NCBI RefSeq assembly: GCF_000238315.3
Contig: NZ_CP011924.1
Location: 1,776,501 to 1,840,500 of the forward strand
DNA from: Pseudoalteromonas piscicida
GTDB taxonomy: Bacteria > Pseudomonadota > Gammaproteobacteria > Enterobacterales > Alteromonadaceae
DNA length: 64,000 nt
Direction of reading: 5' to 3'
Part shown: positions 1 to 9,047 of the stretch, in pieces
Position numbering within the stretch: position 1 is the stretch's first letter
Layout of the letters: the number at the start of each line of letters is the position of its first letter
The notes under the pieces: generated by a model
The model's input: the letters and a program-made list of their open reading frames with translations, nothing else
Databases searched by the model: none
What the model was told of the DNA's origin: nothing
Program-made: the position numbers and the translations under genes

Positions 1-2756
1 ATCAGTCCCCCTAGCAACTCGGTTAACTGTCTTGAAATTGTCAGCCCCAGACCAGTACCACCAAATTTTCGACTAGTAGAGCCATCTTCTTGCTGAAAAG
101 CCTCAAATATTAATGACAATTTAGACGTGCTAATCCCTATACCAGTATCTCTTACTATAAACTCAAGCGCATCGCCCATATCCTCCAAGGTTATTTGCTC
201 GGTACTAAGAGTGACTTTTCCTTCACTAGTAAACTTAATTGCATTACTCAACAAGTTTTTCAAAACTTGCTCTACACGCTTTCTATCAGAGTTGATAAGC
301 ACTCCTTGGCAATGATCATTAATTTCGAAGTGAATATTTTTCCCATTTGCCACTGGAGTAAACATTCTTTTCATGTTTTCAAGCAGTAAGTTAACTGAAA
401 ATTCTTCTTTAATGATCTCTAACTTACCAGCTTCTATTTTTGATAAATCTAAGATTTCATTGATCAAACTGAGTAAGTCATTACCGCTTTGGTGAATAAT
501 GGTTGCGGATTCGACATCTTCGTCTGTTAGCTGCCCACTCTCATTGTTCATAAGTCCTTTTGCCAATAACAACAAACTGTTAAGTGGTGTACGTAACTCA
601 TGCGACATATTCGCTAGAAACTCGCTTTTATATTTGCTCGCAAGTTGAAGCTCATCGGCCCTTGCTTCGAGCTCAGCTTTCAAGGTGTTAAGTTTGAGAT
701 TTCGCTGCTCTAACTCTTCCTTTTTCTGTTCTAATTCAACGGTTTTCTGCTCTAAATCAACATTACTTTGCTCTAATTTGTCTTGCTTTCGTTCTAAGTC
801 CGCTTGAGTCGATTGGAGTGTTTGCGTTTGCTCTTCCAATAAACAGCTCTGCTTTTGCGTTTTTTCGAGTAGCTCATCCACCTTTTGCCGCGCTTGCAAA
901 ATATTCAGCATAACAGCAATAGACTCACTCGATTGAGCGAGAAACTCTTGGATGACCTCATCTTGCTTTTCGCTATATGCAATCTCAATAATACCTTTTA
1001 GATCTTCTTCAATTAACAATGGCAAAAAAATGATTTCCGTTGGCTGAGCTTTACCTAAGCCAGAACTGACCTCAATATAGCCTTCAGGTACAGGGCTAAA
1101 GGTCACTATTTTCTTTTCTTTCATGACTTGCCCAACTAACCCTTCGCCAACCTCAAATGTATGTGTCGACTGCTTCCTATTGTCAAAAGCATAGCTAGCT
1201 TGCAACTGGCACTTATCCTGTTCAACGAGATATATGCCGCCAACACATGCTTTTGTATAGCTCGCAAGATAATGTATTGAAGCTTCAGCCAACAGAGCCG
1301 TTTTGTCGATGCTACGCAACTCAACATTTAGCTGATTTAAGCCATTTTTAATCCAGCTCTGGGCCCTATTCTCCATCTCGCTCCGTTGCAATGATTCAAG
1401 CATGTCGCGCAACGCCGATGAGAGTCGATCTTTGGGTCCTCGCTGCTGTATATCAATATTATAATTATGCTTGGCTATCTGGTTTGCCTGCTGCTCAACT
1501 TGCTTAAAACTCAAACGCATATCCGACAAAGTTCGAGCGATTAAATCTCGCTCGCTTCTTTGCGAAAACTCCACATCCAGCTCTCCTTGAGCCATCAGTT
1601 GTGCTTTAGCTAAAATAGCTTTGAGATTATCAGATACTGTATTTACGGCTGTGGACAATTCATGTAATTCGTCATTGCTTGATAGAGTAAGTCGTTCACC
1701 ATCAAGGAACCCCTGAGCAAGCTCTTCTGATTTATGTTGAATTGCACCAATAGAGCGGGTGAGAAAACGTGAGAACCCCAGTGCAACAAAAAGAGACAGA
1801 AGTATTGCAACCAAGGTGGTTACCCAAATAATATTGAGGATGGCATTTTCAGCATCAAATAAAGCTGTCACATGCTCTTCTTCTTGAATAGACATCATCT
1901 GGTCGAGTTCATCGACCGTTAGATTAATATCATTTACTAAAGGGATTGCGCGATTCGTTAAAATAAATTGCGCTTTGTTCCAGTTTTTTTTATTCCTTTC
2001 CGCCACAATGTTTTTTGCACTATCCACATATATCTCTTTGTTGCGTAGAATATTCAACCACGATGCGGAACTGCCCATCGTTGATTGATAGCTAGTATCT
2101 ATACTGTCAATAACACTGCTAAACTCACCCAGCTTGCTGTAAAGCTCTGACTCGCCACCATCAAAATCACCTGAAAGATAATAGCCAAGTTGAGCTTCAA
2201 TTAACGTCGTAATATAGCGAAGGTTGGCGAGTTGAATAGAAGCCTGTTGCGGCACTTGATTCGTGTTAATTAACGTTGACAGACTTTCTTGTAAGCTTTG
2301 AGAAGAGGGTTTAAAACTATTTGTAAATAAGTCTTTCGAGACCGTATTTTCACGACTCCAGGCGATATTCTCGATATCGTATTGGATCTCCCTAAACTGC
2401 TTCAGCTGTGCATTCAATTCGTCGAGTGAAATAGCTATACGACCACTTAACTTCATTTCAGATAAGCGTGTCGTTTGCCTATCAATAATTCGCCAAGACT
2501 TAGCTCTTTTTGCGATAAAATACTTGCTTTCAGTCTCTATATTCCCCAACAGCATATAACCACGTAGCAACGCGAGAGAAGTTTGTAATTCAGTTTCTAT
2601 TACACCTAACGATCTGACCATTGGTAGCACATGATCAGAAAGGTACTCTCGCATCGTTTTTACATCTACCGTTTTTTGATAGATAAAAATCGAAGAAAAT
2701 ACCACTATCAATAAAATTGAAGAAAATGTAACGGTAAGTTTATGTGCCAGCTTCAT
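1..2756 (-). CDS. Membrane sensor histidine kinase, C-terminus cut by window edge
   Basis: An open frame of 918 codons starts at ATG 2756 and runs off the window at base 1. Read by hand it shows a transmembrane segment near residues 7-25, a long helical periplasmic sensor, a second transmembrane segment near 300-325, a HAMP region, a GAF domain (about 460-600), a coiled coil of LEQK-type heptads (about 620-700), then HisKA with SHELRTPLN (phospho-accepting His about 719) and HATPase with NLLSNAIKFT, DTGIGI, FEAFQQED and GGTGLGLTISRQL. It should autophosphorylate on His and pass phosphate to a receiver. Proteins of this build often carry C-terminal receiver domains, which would lie outside the window. 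The start overlaps the end of the upstream REC-EAL gene by 17 bp, so the two are probably translationally coupled and functionally paired. Confidence 0.9.
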   Translation of the reverse strand, partial: MKLAHKLTVTFSSILLIVVFSSIFIYQKTVDVKTMREYLSDHVLPMVRSLGVIETELQTSLALLRGYMLLGNIETESKYFIAKRAKSWRIIDRQTTRLSEMKLSGRIAISLDELNAQLKQFREIQYDIENIAWSRENTVSKDLFTNSFKPSSQSLQESLSTLINTNQVPQQASIQLANLRYITTLIEAQLGYYLSGDFDGGESELYSKLGEFSSVIDSIDTSYQSTMGSSASWLNILRNKEIYVDSAKNIVAERNKKNWNKAQFILTNRAIPLVNDINLTVDELDQMMSIQEEEHVTALFDAENAILNIIWVTTLVAILLSLFVALGFSRFLTRSIGAIQHKSEELAQGFLDGERLTLSSNDELHELSTAVNTVSDNLKAILAKAQLMAQGELDVEFSQRSERDLIARTLSDMRLSFKQVEQQANQIAKHNYNIDIQQRGPKDRLSSALRDMLESLQRSEMENRAQSWIKNGLNQLNVELRSIDKTALLAEASIHYLASYTKACVGGIYLVEQDKCQLQASYAFDNRKQSTHTFEVGEGLVGQVMKEKKIVTFSPVPEGYIEVSSGLGKAQPTEIIFLPLLIEEDLKGIIEIAYSEKQDEVIQEFLAQSSESIAVMLNILQARQKVDELLEKTQKQSCLLEEQTQTLQSTQADLERKQDKLEQSNVDLEQKTVELEQKKEELEQRNLKLNTLKAELEARADELQLASKYKSEFLANMSHELRTPLNSLLLLAKGLMNNESGQLTDEDVESATIIHQSGNDLLSLINEILDLSKIEAGKLEIIKEEFSVNLLLENMKRMFTPVANGKNIHFEINDHCQGVLINSDRKRVEQVLKNLLSNAIKFTSEGKVTLSTEQITLEDMGDALEFIVRDTGIGISTSKLSLIFEAFQQEDGSTSRKFGGTGLGLTISRQLTELLGGL

Positions 2757-4818
2757 CGATGTTCCCTTTGCTTTGTTCATCCAATACGGATAGGAATGCA
2801 GCCTCAGGCATTGGCTTATAAAACAAAAAGCCCTGATACATCTCAACACCAAGCTGAGTCAAAAAAGTAAATTGATCGCTATTCTCGACCCCTTCTGCAA
2901 CCACCTTCAAATTCAACGCATGTGCCATATTGATGATGGCGGTGGCGATTGCCACATCGTCTTTACTGTGTGGTAAATCATCGACGAAGGATTTGTCGAT
3001 CTTCAGCTTTTCAATAGGTAGCCTTTTTAAATACGCCAGTGAAGAATAGCCGGTGCCAAAGTCATCTATTGAGATGGTAATACCCCGGTCTTGAAACTCT
3101 TTTAAAATGAGCACAGCACTTTCAACATCATGTAGTATTGTTGATTCGGTTATTTCTAACTCAATGTGCTGCGACGAAATATTCCATTCATCCATAGTAC
3201 TAAACATAAAGTCACATAATCGCGGGTCCAAAAACTGTTTCCCAGAGAGATTAAATGCAATTTGGATCGTTAAGCCGGCGTCATTACATTTAGCCAAGAA
3301 ACAACATAATTGCCGAAAAAGTAACTTACCTAGACCAATGATTAGGCCTGACTGCTCAGCGATCGGAATAAAATCAGCGGGCGAAATAAATTGGTTATTT
3401 TGATTTCTCCACCTTACTAGAGCTTCTGCTCCTTGAATTGTTCCATGGGCATCAATTTTAGGCTGATAATAGAGCTCAAATTCATCGTGCTCGATGGCAT
3501 GATGAATCGCTTCCTCTAGCTCTACTCTGTCTTTTAAAGATACCTGTTGCGTAGGTTTGAAGACTCGGACTCTATCACCATCTTGTTGAATTAGACCCGC
3601 TAATGCAATTTCAGCATCACGCAAAATATCATGTGAGTATCGATATAAATGCGTATCAAAAACTAACGACGCAGAAAAGCTAATATGAAGCTTTTTTTCA
3701 CCTGCTAATAAAGGCACCATCATCGTTTCCAATACTTCCTCATTCAGCCATAGCAACACCTCGTTTATAGGAGCGGGGTTTTCTATAACAAACGCTAGTT
3801 TATCGTTTGCTACTCTGGCTAAAGTGCTTTGAGGCTGTAGTACACTCGTAACTCTATTTGTAACTTCAACGGCCATGTGATCGCAAAAGTGGTGACCATA
3901 ACTGTCACTGATCAATTTATAGCGATCGATAGAAATCAGCACCACAGCAAAGCTAGTAAGCTGCTTACTTTTCCGTGCTTGAATGTACATATCAAGCTTA
4001 TCGAGAAAAGCCGAAGTATTTAGAGTTTGAGTCAGTGGATCCAGTACCTTGCGTTCAGTAATATCACTTATTGAACCGGCCATCCGATAGGGCTTACCAT
4101 TATCAAAACGTAAAGCGGAACCGCGCATCAACAACCACCTAAATGCGCCACTTTTATTTTGCATTCGACATTCATATTCAAAGTAGTCTGTCACTCCAGA
4201 CAAATGTGCACGCAAGGCTCGTTTAAAACCAAGCATGTCATCGTCATGTAAGCGCGTTACAAATGTGGAAAAATCGGGCTCTACTTCGCCCTCTTCTAGC
4301 CCTAATATCTGTTTCCATCTAGCGGAAAGGTAAATCTCATCTGTGGTAATAAACCAGTCCCACAGAGCATCATGTGCTCCTTTTGCAGCAAGTGCGAAGC
4401 GTTCATTTGCAACATCAACATCCTGCTTTAGTCTCTTAATAGTCAAAATGGTACCAATACGAGCCATTAATACCTGAATGTTTATAGGTTTAGCTACAAA
4501 GTCGTTAGCTCCTAATTCTAAACATTTCACAACATTGTTAGTCTCATCATCACCGCTAATCATGACAACAGGCAGTGAAATAGCAGAGTGTTTTGCTCTT
4601 ATAGAAGTAAGTACTTCAACCCCTGACCCATCGGGTAGACCAATATCCATCAGAACAATATCAAAACGATTTTTTGCCAGACAGTCATACGCCATAGCAA
4701 CACTGTCTCCAGCGACAATCTGCTCAAATTCATATATTTTTAAGCATTCGACAATTAACTCTCGGCTTACGAGGTCATCATCAACAACTAAAATGCTCAC
4801 TTTTTTGTAATCTGGCAT
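2740..4818 (-). CDS. Response regulator: REC-PAS-GGDEF(degenerate)-EAL, c-di-GMP phosphodiesterase
   Basis: 692 residues. Residues 1-125 form a receiver domain (VVDDD acidic pocket, phospho-acceptor Asp in VLMDIGLPDG, MISGDDE, KPI lysine). A PAS domain of the PAS_3 type follows (about 135-260), then a GGDEF fold (about 260-420) whose signature site reads ANDKL instead of GGDEF, so cyclase activity is unlikely. The EAL domain (about 435-680) keeps EALVRWR, NLSGKQF, EITES, IDDFGTGYSSLAYLKR and the EGVE motif, so c-di-GMP hydrolysis is expected. AGAAGGA stands just before ATG 4818. It lies directly upstream of and overlaps the sensor kinase, its likely phosphodonor. Part of its 5' end is included in a tandem duplication. 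Confidence 0.93.
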   Translation of the reverse strand: MPDYKKVSILVVDDDLVSRELIVECLKIYEFEQIVAGDSVAMAYDCLAKNRFDIVLMDIGLPDGSGVEVLTSIRAKHSAISLPVVMISGDDETNNVVKCLELGANDFVAKPINIQVLMARIGTILTIKRLKQDVDVANERFALAAKGAHDALWDWFITTDEIYLSARWKQILGLEEGEVEPDFSTFVTRLHDDDMLGFKRALRAHLSGVTDYFEYECRMQNKSGAFRWLLMRGSALRFDNGKPYRMAGSISDITERKVLDPLTQTLNTSAFLDKLDMYIQARKSKQLTSFAVVLISIDRYKLISDSYGHHFCDHMAVEVTNRVTSVLQPQSTLARVANDKLAFVIENPAPINEVLLWLNEEVLETMMVPLLAGEKKLHISFSASLVFDTHLYRYSHDILRDAEIALAGLIQQDGDRVRVFKPTQQVSLKDRVELEEAIHHAIEHDEFELYYQPKIDAHGTIQGAEALVRWRNQNNQFISPADFIPIAEQSGLIIGLGKLLFRQLCCFLAKCNDAGLTIQIAFNLSGKQFLDPRLCDFMFSTMDEWNISSQHIELEITESTILHDVESAVLILKEFQDRGITISIDDFGTGYSSLAYLKRLPIEKLKIDKSFVDDLPHSKDDVAIATAIINMAHALNLKVVAEGVENSDQFTFLTQLGVEMYQGFLFYKPMPEAAFLSVLDEQSKGNIDEAGT

Positions 4819-5534
4819 AATCCTTCTAACATCCTTAATTCGTAGTGCTCAGAGTGATCAACATTAGACTTGCGTTAAATTCACTTCCAATAGCCAGCTA
4901 TTGGTGCGTAACCTCGCCTTGCCATCTCAAAAACTCCCTGGTTAGAAAAGGAAATAATTTAATATATTTTTAAAAACAATGAGTTAACTCATTCGTTACT
5001 CAAGCCTCGGGTTAATTATCTAACTTCCCGCGACTCTAACTTCAAAGATGAGCATACTGAGATCCCCAATACTATTATTAAAGATTAGTCTAAAAAGTGT
5101 ATGTTGATAAATATTTAACCAACTAAGTCAGCAAGCTTTTAACTGCTGATGAAAGAGCTGGTTGTCCTCTTTCCAATTTAGATATGAACTATCTAACGAT
5201 AGGTAAGTACATAGTATCTTTGTACGAGGGTGCCAATATCTCCGCCTCGAATGTAGAGGAAAAAGATAAAACACTTAGTGAAAATATTAGAAGTGAGTTT
5301 TAGTTAAAGGCTGTGATAGGGCCTGTTTATCCTGCAAGTTTGTTTTTGCAGCAGTTTGATTGGTATTTTACAAGACAGAGCCTGCGTAACATAGTTATTC
5401 TATGTGAGTCAGGCGATAAAGACTCTGTGCCCCTACAAAGTCACCTTACCCCACATCCTTGTGGGGTAACACAGAAAAATGCCAATCCAGCGCTGCCCTT
5501 TGGGTTCACCTGAGTGCGCTTTGTTCATTGTTGC
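4819..5534. other. Long intergenic region, repeat-rich and hairpin-rich
   Basis: No convincing gene. It holds the 143-bp interspersed repeat (4873-5015), an AT-rich stretch likely to carry the promoter of the REC-EAL gene (minus strand), and from about 5313 a series of stem-loops: CTGCAA/TTGCAG (5332-5351), a three-tier stem (5375-5428, arms ACAGAG/CTCTGT, CCTG/CAGG, ACATAG/CTATGT), and TTACCCCACA-TCCT-TGTGGGGTAA (5446-5469). The 66-codon frame at 5313-5513 falls across these stems and is probably not coding. Confidence 0.6.
4873..5015. repeat. Interspersed ~143-bp palindromic repeat, copy 1
   Basis: This stretch is similar to 52203-52342, nearly 50 kb away. Shared blocks include TTCACTTCCAAT, GCCAGCTATTGGTGCGTAA, GGAAATAATTTAAT and AAAAACAATGAG. 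It contains the inverted repeat CCAATAG-CCAG-CTATTGG (imperfectly nested) and the perfect palindrome AATGAGTTAACTCATT. It resembles a non-coding REP/MITE-like family and lies upstream of the REC-EAL gene. Confidence 0.75.
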
Positions 5535-5553
5535 TCAACTTTTGCCTAGATTA
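5313..5553. repeat. Hairpin-rich element (possible structured RNA or repeat), copy 1
   Basis: Consecutive inverted repeats at 5332-5351, 5375-5428 and 5446-5469, then a CAGCGCTG palindrome (5488-5495) and the left arm of GCCTAG-ATTA-CTAGGC at 5544. The density of perfect stems with 4-8 nt loops is well above that of neighbouring intergenic DNA. Whether it is transcribed, and in which direction, cannot be seen. It recurs at 6443-6683 within duplication copy 2. Confidence 0.5.
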
Positions 5554-5948
5554 TGCTTTAGTCTCTTAATAGTCAAAATGGTACCAATACGAGCCATTAA
5601 TACCTGAATGTTTATAGGTTTAGCTACAAAGTCGTTAGCTCCTAATTCTAAACATTTCACAACATTGTTAGTCTCATCATCACCGCTAATCATGACAACA
5701 GGCAGTGAAATAGCAGAGTGTTTTGCTCTTATAGAAGTAAGTACTTCAACCCCTGACCCATCGGGTAGACCAATATCCATCAGAACAATATCAAAACGAT
5801 TTTTTGCCAGACAGTCATACGCCATAGCAACACTGTCTCCAGCGACAATCTGCTCAAATTCATATATTTTTAAGCATTCGACAATTAACTCTCGGCTTAC
5901 GAGGTCATCATCAACAACTAAAATGCTCACTTTTTTGTAATCTGGCAT
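5535..5948 (-). CDS. Receiver-only truncated copy of the REC-PAS-GGDEF-EAL gene
   Basis: Created by the tandem duplication. The first 132 residues are identical to the upstream regulator and contain the complete receiver domain with acidic pocket, phospho-acceptor Asp and KPI lysine. At the junction (5554) the frame continues into intergenic DNA for six codons (HNLGKS) and stops. The leader and ribosome binding site are duplicated too, so the protein may be made. A free-standing receiver could compete for phosphate from the sensor kinase as a phosphate sink; equally it may be a non-functional remnant. Confidence 0.75.
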   Translation of the reverse strand: MPDYKKVSILVVDDDLVSRELIVECLKIYEFEQIVAGDSVAMAYDCLAKNRFDIVLMDIGLPDGSGVEVLTSIRAKHSAISLPVVMISGDDETNNVVKCLELGANDFVAKPINIQVLMARIGTILTIKRLKHNLGKS

Positions 5949-6683
5949 AATCCTTCTAACATCCTTAATTCGTAGTGCTCAGAGTGATCAACATTAGACT
6001 TGCGTTAAATTCACTTCCAATAGCCAGCTATTGGTGCGTAACCTCGCCTTGCCATCTCAAAAACTCCCTGGTTAGAAAAGGAAATAATTTAATATATTTT
6101 TAAAAACAATGAGTTAACTCATTCGTTACTCAAGCCTCGGGTTAATTATCTAACTTCCCGCGACTCTAACTTCAAAGATGAGCATACTGAGATCCCCAAT
6201 ACTATTATTAAAGATTAGTCTAAAAAGTGTATGTTGATAAATATTTAACCAACTAAGTCAGCAAGCTTTTAACTGCTGATGAAAGAGCTGGTTGTCCTCT
6301 TTCCAATTTAGATATGAACTATCTAACGATAGGTAAGTACATAGTATCTTTGTACGAGGGTGCCAATATCTCCGCCTCGAATGTAGAGGAAAAAGATAAA
6401 ACACTTAGTGAAAATATTAGAAGTGAGTTTTAGTTAAAGGCTGTGATAGGGCCTGTTTATCCTGCAAGTTTGTTTTTGCAGCAGTTTGATTGGTATTTTA
6501 CAAGACAGAGCCTGCGTAACATAGTTATTCTATGTGAGTCAGGCGATAAAGACTCTGTGCCCCTACAAAGTCACCTTACCCCACATCCTTGTGGGGTAAC
6601 ACAGAAAAATGCCAATCCAGCGCTGCCCTTTGGGTTCACCTGAGTGCGCTTTGTTCATTGTTGCTCAACTTTTGCCTAGATTA
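5554..6683. repeat. Tandem duplication A, copy 2 (1130 bp)
   Basis: Second, head-to-tail copy of the 1130-bp unit. Its right end lies exactly at the loop edge of the hairpin GCCTAG-ATTA-CTAGGC (6674-6689), so only this copy keeps both arms of the hairpin; in copy 1 the right arm is replaced by the start of the next unit. The absence of visible differences between copies points to a recent event or to an assembly artefact. Confidence 0.95.
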
Positions 6684-6914
6684 CTAGGCGGCAAGTCGAG
6701 TGTCGCGATCAAAACACACTCAGGAGAACAAAAATCAAACAGCAAAGGTCAACAGGCCCAAGAGAATAGTTCGAATGACATCAGCCCATTTGATTACATA
6801 GATCAGCATAATACTAGAGGCTACTTATCTCGCAATTTTTTAAAAACCCTACTCCAGCGCCCTGTGTCACCAAGACAGCTAGAGAGGCTATTCATTATCC
6901 TAAACTACGGTTAA
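5949..6914. other. Intergenic region, second copy of the repeat-rich leader
   Basis: Repeats 4819-5553 (143-bp repeat at 6003-6145, hairpin-rich element at 6443-6683), then 231 bp of unique DNA up to the cysS stop codon. A 101-codon frame (6609-6914, plus strand) crosses the end of the duplication into the unique part; it lacks a clear ribosome binding site, shows no recognisable domain and overlaps the hairpins, so I do not call it a gene. Confidence 0.55.
6003..6145. repeat. Interspersed ~143-bp palindromic repeat, copy 2
   Basis: Copy carried along in duplication A; see the palindromes CCAATAG/CTATTGG and AATGAGTTAACTCATT. Not an independent insertion. Confidence 0.75.
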
Positions 6915-8294
6915 TTAAGCTTTACGCCAAGTTGTTTTGCCCGCGCTATCTTCTAACACAACGCCTAAGGCAGTTAGCGCATCACGCGCTTCATCCGCTG
7001 CAGCCCAATCTTTATTTTCACGAGCGCTGCGGCGCTTTTCAATCAATGCTTCGATTTGCGCCACTTCGTCGTCGTCTTGTTCGCCCTGTAAGAAAGATTC
7101 AGGGTCTTGCTGCGCAATACCCAAGATTTCCGCCAGTTTCACAAGAATAAACGCGTGCTCACCAGCAGCTTTTGCGTCACTATCTTTTAAGCGATTCACT
7201 TCTTTTGATAATTCAAAAATCACTGGCAGTGCTTCCGGCGTGTTGAAGTCGTCGTTCATTGCTGTCTCAAAACGTTCAGCGTAAGCATTACCTTTAAGCT
7301 CGATTTCCACCAGTTCAACGCCACGTAGCGCAGTGTAAATACGCTCAAGCGACGAACGTGCTTGTTCAAGGTTTTCTTGTGAATAGTTTAGCTGGCTACG
7401 ATAATGACCATTGATCAAGAAATAGCGTACTGTTTCTCTATCAAAGGCTTTAAGCACTTCACGTACGGTAAAGAAATTGCCAAGAGACTTAGACATTTTC
7501 TCTTTGTTAACTTGTACCATGCCGGTGTGGATCCAAGTGTTCACATAACGGCCGTTATTTGCGCAGCAAGATTGAGCGATCTCGTTTTCATGGTGCGGGA
7601 ACTGCAGATCTGACCCCCCACCGTGAATATCAAAAAATTCGCCCAAATGCTTTGAACTCATTGCGCTACACTCAATGTGCCAACCTGGACGACCTTCGCC
7701 CCACGGAGATTGCCACGCAGGCTCACCCGCTTTGGCTTTTTTCCACAATACAAAGTCGAGCGGATCATCTTTGTCTTGCGCTACCTCAACGCGTGCACCC
7801 GCTTGTAGCATTTCTAAATCTTGCTGAGATAACTGACCATATTGCTCAAACGTTGAAACATCAAACAATACATCCCCGTCCTTCGCAACGTAAGCATGGC
7901 CTTTTTCAATCAAGCGCGCGATCATCTCGATGATTTCGTCCATATGCCCTGTTACCGTCGGCTCAATATCCGCAGGTAACATGTTCAATGCGGTAAAGTC
8001 TTCATGCATGGCTTTAGTCATGCGAACCGTTAGGTCATTAATCGACTCGTTGTTTTCCGCGGCGCGTTTAATGATTTTGTCATCCACGTCAGTAATATTA
8101 CGCACATATGTGACGTCATAACCTAAATAACGTAAATAACGGTTCATTACGTCAAATGAAACATAAGTGCGTGCGTGTCCTACATGACAGAAATCATAGA
8201 TAGTGATACCACACACGTACATATCAACCTTGCCTTCTTTGAGCGGTTTAAAAGGGGCTTTTTGGCGAGTGAGTGTGTTGAAAATCTGCAACAT
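6915..8294 (-). CDS. cysS: Cysteinyl-tRNA synthetase
   Basis: 459 residues, the usual length. Class I aminoacyl-tRNA synthetase that charges tRNA-Cys with cysteine in the cytoplasm. The first catalytic motif is HVGH (residues 37-40) inside [18 protein letters not shown], the second is KMSKS near residue 266. Conserved Cys/His residues for the active-site zinc are seen (VCGI, WHIECS, HHENE). GGAAG precedes ATG 8294. It is a single gene, convergent with nothing and divergent from ppiB, the arrangement known in E. coli. Confidence 0.97.
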   Translation of the reverse strand: MLQIFNTLTRQKAPFKPLKEGKVDMYVCGITIYDFCHVGHARTYVSFDVMNRYLRYLGYDVTYVRNITDVDDKIIKRAAENNESINDLTVRMTKAMHEDFTALNMLPADIEPTVTGHMDEIIEMIARLIEKGHAYVAKDGDVLFDVSTFEQYGQLSQQDLEMLQAGARVEVAQDKDDPLDFVLWKKAKAGEPAWQSPWGEGRPGWHIECSAMSSKHLGEFFDIHGGGSDLQFPHHENEIAQSCCANNGRYVNTWIHTGMVQVNKEKMSKSLGNFFTVREVLKAFDRETVRYFLINGHYRSQLNYSQENLEQARSSLERIYTALRGVELVEIELKGNAYAERFETAMNDDFNTPEALPVIFELSKEVNRLKDSDAKAAGEHAFILVKLAEILGIAQQDPESFLQGEQDDDEVAQIEALIEKRRSARENKDWAAADEARDALTALGVVLEDSAGKTTWRKA

Positions 8295-8494
8295 GTAGTT
8301 TTCTTCCTAAGTACGGTTCATTTTTTTAACAAAAGTGCTTTTAATCATACCACCTGCATAGCAGCGCCTCTAGATTTTAATAACGAATTACAGCAGTTTT
8401 TTGATTTTTTACACTGATTTTTAAGGAATGCTTTTTCACAAAAGCCCAGTTGATATAAAATAGGCTTTTATCATTCAACACGATGGACACTAAC

Positions 8495-8989
8495 ATGGTT
8501 GTTTTAGAAACAAATCACGGCGAAATCCGTATTAATCTTTTCGCTGACAAAGCGCCTGAAACGGTAGCTAACTTCCTAAACTACGTAAACAGCGAGTTTT
8601 ATAACGGTACTATTTTCCACCGTGTAATCGACGGCTTTATGGTTCAAGGTGGCGGATTCGCATCGGGTATGGAACAAAAACCAGTTGAAGCACCGATCAA
8701 AAACGAAGCAAACAACGGTGTTGCAAACAAAGTGGGTACCCTAGCAATGGCACGTACGCCAGATCCACACTCTGCAACTGCACAATTTTTTATCAATGTT
8801 AACGACAACGACTTCCTTAACTTCTCAAGCGAAACATCGCAAGGTTGGGGTTACTGTGTATTCGGTGAAGTTGTTGAAGGCATGGACGTAGTAAATAAGA
8901 TTAAAGGTGTTGCTACTGGTTCTTCTGGTTTCCACCAAGACGTACCGCTTGAAGATGTGATCATCGAAAAAGCATACGTTGCTGAGTAA
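8495..8989 (+). CDS. ppiB: Peptidyl-prolyl cis-trans isomerase B (cyclophilin)
   Basis: Cytoplasmic cyclophilin of 164 residues that speeds proline isomerisation. Cyclophilin motifs present: [31 protein letters not shown] and [11 protein letters not shown] prefer ATG 8495 ([11 protein letters not shown]), which matches the N-terminus of the family; an upstream in-frame ATG at 8483 would add four residues. No strong ribosome binding site is visible for either. Divergent from cysS and followed by lpxH, as in enterobacteria. Confidence 0.95.
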   Translation: MVVLETNHGEIRINLFADKAPETVANFLNYVNSEFYNGTIFHRVIDGFMVQGGGFASGMEQKPVEAPIKNEANNGVANKVGTLAMARTPDPHSATAQFFINVNDNDFLNFSSETSQGWGYCVFGEVVEGMDVVNKIKGVATGSSGFHQDVPLEDVIIEKAYVAE

Positions 8990-9006
8990 TATCCTACTTT
9001 TTATTC

Positions 9007-9030
9007 AAGGCCAGTATTTATGCTGGCCTT
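9007..9030 (+). terminator. Stem-loop after ppiB
   Basis: AAGGCCAG / CTGGCCTT with an 8-nt loop and a T-rich tail (ATTAGTTTT), between ppiB and lpxH. The lpxH ribosome binding site lies just beyond, so lpxH may be reached by read-through. Confidence 0.6.
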
Positions 9031-9047
9031 ATTAGTTTTGAGGTCCC

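Larger units (their letters stand above)
4424..5553. repeat. Tandem duplication A, copy 1 (1130 bp)
   Basis: Bases 4424-5553 recur without visible change at 5554-6683 (constant offset 1130). The unit holds the first 132 codons of the REC-PAS-GGDEF-EAL gene, its leader and about 735 bp of upstream intergenic DNA. The flanking bases differ at both ends (C at 4423 versus A at 5553; T at 5554 versus C at 6684), so there is no microhomology at the junction. Copy 1 is the one attached to the complete gene. Confidence 0.95.

Noticed and set aside
3107-3403. 98-codon plus-strand frame inside the EAL domain region
   Set aside because: Antisense shadow of the strongly conserved EAL-domain coding sequence.
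5313-5513. 66-codon open frame (and its copy at 6443-6643)
   Set aside because: Falls on top of perfect hairpins and contains no protein-like pattern; better explained as non-coding repeat.
4424-6683. Insertion sequence as cause of the duplication
   Set aside because: No transposase frame, no terminal inverted repeats at the unit ends and no target-site duplication; only the palindrome at the right end.
6609-6914. 101-codon plus-strand open frame at the right end of duplication A
   Set aside because: Crosses the duplication endpoint and hairpins, has no clear start signal, and shows no recognisable family.
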